A stretch of 64,000 bases of DNA, from the NCBI RefSeq assembly GCF_005885675.1, contig NZ_VANR01000001.1, forward strand, positions 496,001-560,000, given 5' to 3'. Shown here piece after piece: positions 62,557 through 64,000 of this stretch. The stretch is from Polaribacter aestuariivivens. Lineage in GTDB: Bacteria > Bacteroidota > Bacteroidia > Flavobacteriales > Flavobacteriaceae. The notes beneath the pieces are model-generated. The model worked only from the letters and a program-made list of their open reading frames with translations, did not search any database and was not told where the DNA came from. Both the position numbers and the translations under genes were made by a program. The first letter of the stretch is position 1; the number at the start of each line of letters is the position of its first letter.

Positions 62557-63226
62557 TATAAAAGTACTTTTAGCAGAAGACGAAGCTAGTTTAGGAATGA
62601 TTGTGAAGGAAAGTTTAGAATCTCGAAATTTTACCGTTTTTCATGCAGAAAATGGTGAAGAAGCTTTAAAAATGTATGAGGAAGAAAAACCAGATATTTT
62701 GGTATTAGACGTTATGATGCCAAAAAAAGATGGTTTTACAGTTGCCAAAGAAGTAAGGCTAGAAAACAAAAAAATACCCATTATATTTTTAACTGCTAAA
62801 TCACAAATTTCTGATGTATTAGAAGGCTTTAACAATGGTGGAAATGATTATTTGAAAAAGCCTTTTTCTATGGAAGAATTAATTGTACGAATTAAAGCTT
62901 TATTAAATAGAATTGAATTAAAATCGAATACAGAACACATAAAAATTGGCAAATACACGTTTAATGTAACTAAACAAATTTTATCTTTTAATGATGATGA
63001 CCAACAATTAACTCATAGAGAAGCACAATTGTTATTTTATCTTTTTGAGAAAAAAAATCAAATTTTAGACAGAACTTTTATTTTGAATAAACTATGGGGA
63101 AATGACGATTTTTTTAATGCTAGAAGTATGGACGTTTTTATATCTAAATTAAGAAAGAAACTAAAAAAAGACGAAAACGTACAAATTATTAACGTACGTG
63201 GTTTTGGTTATAAATTGCTGTGTTAA
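62549..63226 (+). CDS. OmpR-family response regulator
   Basis: A 225-residue regulator: receiver domain about 3-118 (acidic pocket EDE, phospho-acceptor D54 in LVLDVMMPKKDGF, T in FLTAKS, K in YLKKPF) and a winged-helix Trans_reg_C domain (about 130-225: LTHREAQLLFYLFEKKNQILDRTFIL, RSMDVFISKLRKKL, NVRGFGYKL). Cognate partner of the kinase with which it overlaps. Confidence 0.95.
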   Translation: MSNIKVLLAEDEASLGMIVKESLESRNFTVFHAENGEEALKMYEEEKPDILVLDVMMPKKDGFTVAKEVRLENKKIPIIFLTAKSQISDVLEGFNNGGNDYLKKPFSMEELIVRIKALLNRIELKSNTEHIKIGKYTFNVTKQILSFNDDDQQLTHREAQLLFYLFEKKNQILDRTFILNKLWGNDDFFNARSMDVFISKLRKKLKKDENVQIINVRGFGYKLLC

Positions 63227-63289
63227 TTCTTTTAAAATTACAAAATTTATGTACCTTTAGCATTCTTTTTTAATTTTATACTTTTAAAT

Positions 63290-63904
63290 ATGCACGTTGC
63301 AATTGCAGGAAATATTGGCGCTGGTAAAACTACACTAACCAAACTTTTAGCCAAACATTACAAATGGAAACCTCATTACGAATCTGTTGAAGAAAATCCA
63401 TATTTAGACGATTTTTACGGCGAAATGGAACGTTGGTCTTTCAATTTACAAGTATATTTTTTAAATAGTCGTTTTCGTCAAATATTAGAATTAAGACAAT
63501 CTGGAAATAACATCATACAAGACAGAACTATTTATGAAGATGCCCATATTTTTGCACCTAATTTGCATGCAATGGGTTTAATGACTAATAGAGATTATAG
63601 CAATTATAGCTCTTTATTTGAGTTGATGGAAAATTTAGTTTCTCCACCAGATTTATTAATTTATTTACGTGCAGATATTTCTACATTGGTTGGGCAAATT
63701 CATAAACGTGGTCGTGAGTATGAAAACTCTATTTCTATTGATTATTTAAGTAGATTAAATGAACGTTACGAAGCTTGGATTTCTACTTACAAAAAAGGAA
63801 AACTACTAGTTATAGATGTTGATAATTTAGATTTTGTTGATAATCAAGAAGATTTAGGATACATTATAGATAGAATAGATTCTCAAATAAATGGCTTATT
63901 TTAA
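63290..63904 (+). CDS. Deoxynucleoside kinase
   Basis: A 204-residue dNK-family kinase: P-loop GNIGAGKTTLTKL (about 7-19), EENPYLDDFYGEMERWSF (about 35-52), DRTIYEDAHIFA (about 83-94, the DRS-like motif) and the lid RGREYENSI. It phosphorylates deoxyadenosine/deoxyguanosine or related nucleosides, matching the nucleoside importer and adenine deaminase elsewhere in the window. Confidence 0.93.
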   Translation: MHVAIAGNIGAGKTTLTKLLAKHYKWKPHYESVEENPYLDDFYGEMERWSFNLQVYFLNSRFRQILELRQSGNNIIQDRTIYEDAHIFAPNLHAMGLMTNRDYSNYSSLFELMENLVSPPDLLIYLRADISTLVGQIHKRGREYENSISIDYLSRLNERYEAWISTYKKGKLLVIDVDNLDFVDNQEDLGYIIDRIDSQINGLF

Positions 63905-63924
63905 ACTAAAAATAAAGTAATAAA

Positions 63925-63957
63925 AAAAGGGTGAAAATTTAATTTTCACCCTTTTTT
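63925..63957. terminator. Bidirectional terminator after the deoxynucleoside kinase gene
   Basis: GGGTGAAAATT (63929-63939) pairs exactly with AATTTTCACCC (63941-63951), flanked by A7 and T6 runs. Confidence 0.88.
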
Positions 63958-63959
63958 AT

Positions 63960-64000
63960 TTACTGACTTAATGCATTTTTTAAATCTTTTAGTAAATCGT
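63960..64000 (-). CDS. 3' end of a gene running off the right edge (partial)
   Basis: On the minus strand the last 13 codons read DLLKDLKNALSQ then TAA at 63962-63960. The helical, charged tail and the position right at a bidirectional terminator support a real C-terminus. Too short to identify. Confidence 0.45.
   Translation of the reverse strand, partial: DLLKDLKNALSQ

Noticed and set aside
1-64000. Defence island, secondary-metabolite cluster, IS element or prophage
   Set aside because: No transposase, integrase, Cas, restriction, toxin-antitoxin, polyketide or peptide-synthetase gene was recognised in any frame.

Overview
The window reads as a stretch of an AT-rich (roughly 30% GC by eye) chromosome of a Bacteroidota species, almost certainly a marine-type Flavobacteriaceae member of the Polaribacter/Tenacibaculum kind. 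Signs are the gliding ABC ATPase GldA, two GLPGLI-family secreted proteins beside a carboxypeptidase-regulatory-domain/TonB-type barrel, DnaE with a fused N-terminal 3'-5' exonuclease, an A/E-tailed ribosomal protein S16, MnmD, DUF4920/DUF6146/DUF4407 proteins, weak Shine-Dalgarno signals and TAnnTTTG-like -7 promoter boxes. The species assignment is inference; no rRNA gene is present. Nearly everything is chromosomal housekeeping: no prophage, IS transposase, CRISPR array or recognisable defence island was found.

Layout. 0-12 kb: DUF4407 membrane protein; an ade / 5-formyl-THF cyclo-ligase / phnA run; a signal-less M23 protein; a secreted beta-propeller amidohydrolase; MmcQ-like protein; CorA; DUF4260; cyclase-family hydrolase; HemW. 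12.05-12.57 kb: a small cassette holding only an S23-type four-helix-bundle gene, flanked by inverted copies of a CTGCTACTGA-type repeat (one end expanded to about 13.7 six-base units), sitting between hemW and ruvC. 12.6-28.2 kb: ruvC, a flippase-like membrane protein with a GT2 glycosyltransferase, MnmD, DUF4920, IlvE, a PqqB-like MBL lipoprotein, MazG-like pyrophosphohydrolase, Tag glycosylase, FolA, ThyA, a CNT nucleoside transporter, a bifunctional-nuclease-fold protein and EtfBA. 28.4-33.8 kb: pyruvate dehydrogenase E1 beta, soluble inorganic pyrophosphatase followed by a K+-dependent-type membrane pyrophosphatase, and an App1-like protein. 33.8-37.5 kb: a cluster of small envelope/stress proteins (DUF1328, PA2169/DUF2383, hemerythrin, AraC regulator, DUF6327-like, holin-like, YtxH). 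37.6-41.1 kb: 5-oxoprolinase PxpABC with an Nramp transporter. 41.2-54.1 kb: PckA, DUF423, saccharopine dehydrogenase-like, TrmN6, tRNA-Ser(GGA), RimM, S16, a second PA2169 protein, DnaE, an FAD lactone oxidase and a HAD phosphatase. 54.2-63.9 kb: GldA, a membrane protein paralogous to one at 20 kb, a TonB-type barrel / GLPGLI / GLPGLI / small secreted protein operon divergent from a histidine kinase-response regulator pair, and a deoxynucleoside kinase; the tail of one more gene runs off the right edge.

Genes that plausibly work together: nucleotide salvage and thymidylate/folate supply (ade, CNT transporter, dNK, thyA, folA, cyclo-ligase); pyrophosphate hydrolysis coupled to ion pumping (ppa, hppA); 5-oxoproline recycling (pxpABC); electron transfer from acyl-CoA dehydrogenases (etfBA) behind a strong palindromic operator; and an envelope two-component system that probably controls the GLPGLI/TonB operon.

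The most interesting items are the inverted-repeat-bounded S23 cassette, the two-component/GLPGLI/barrel locus with its tandem 10-bp operator-like repeat, a set of -7 boxes lying exactly four bases from start codons (predicted leaderless mRNAs), and the palindromic operator between etfB and pdhB.
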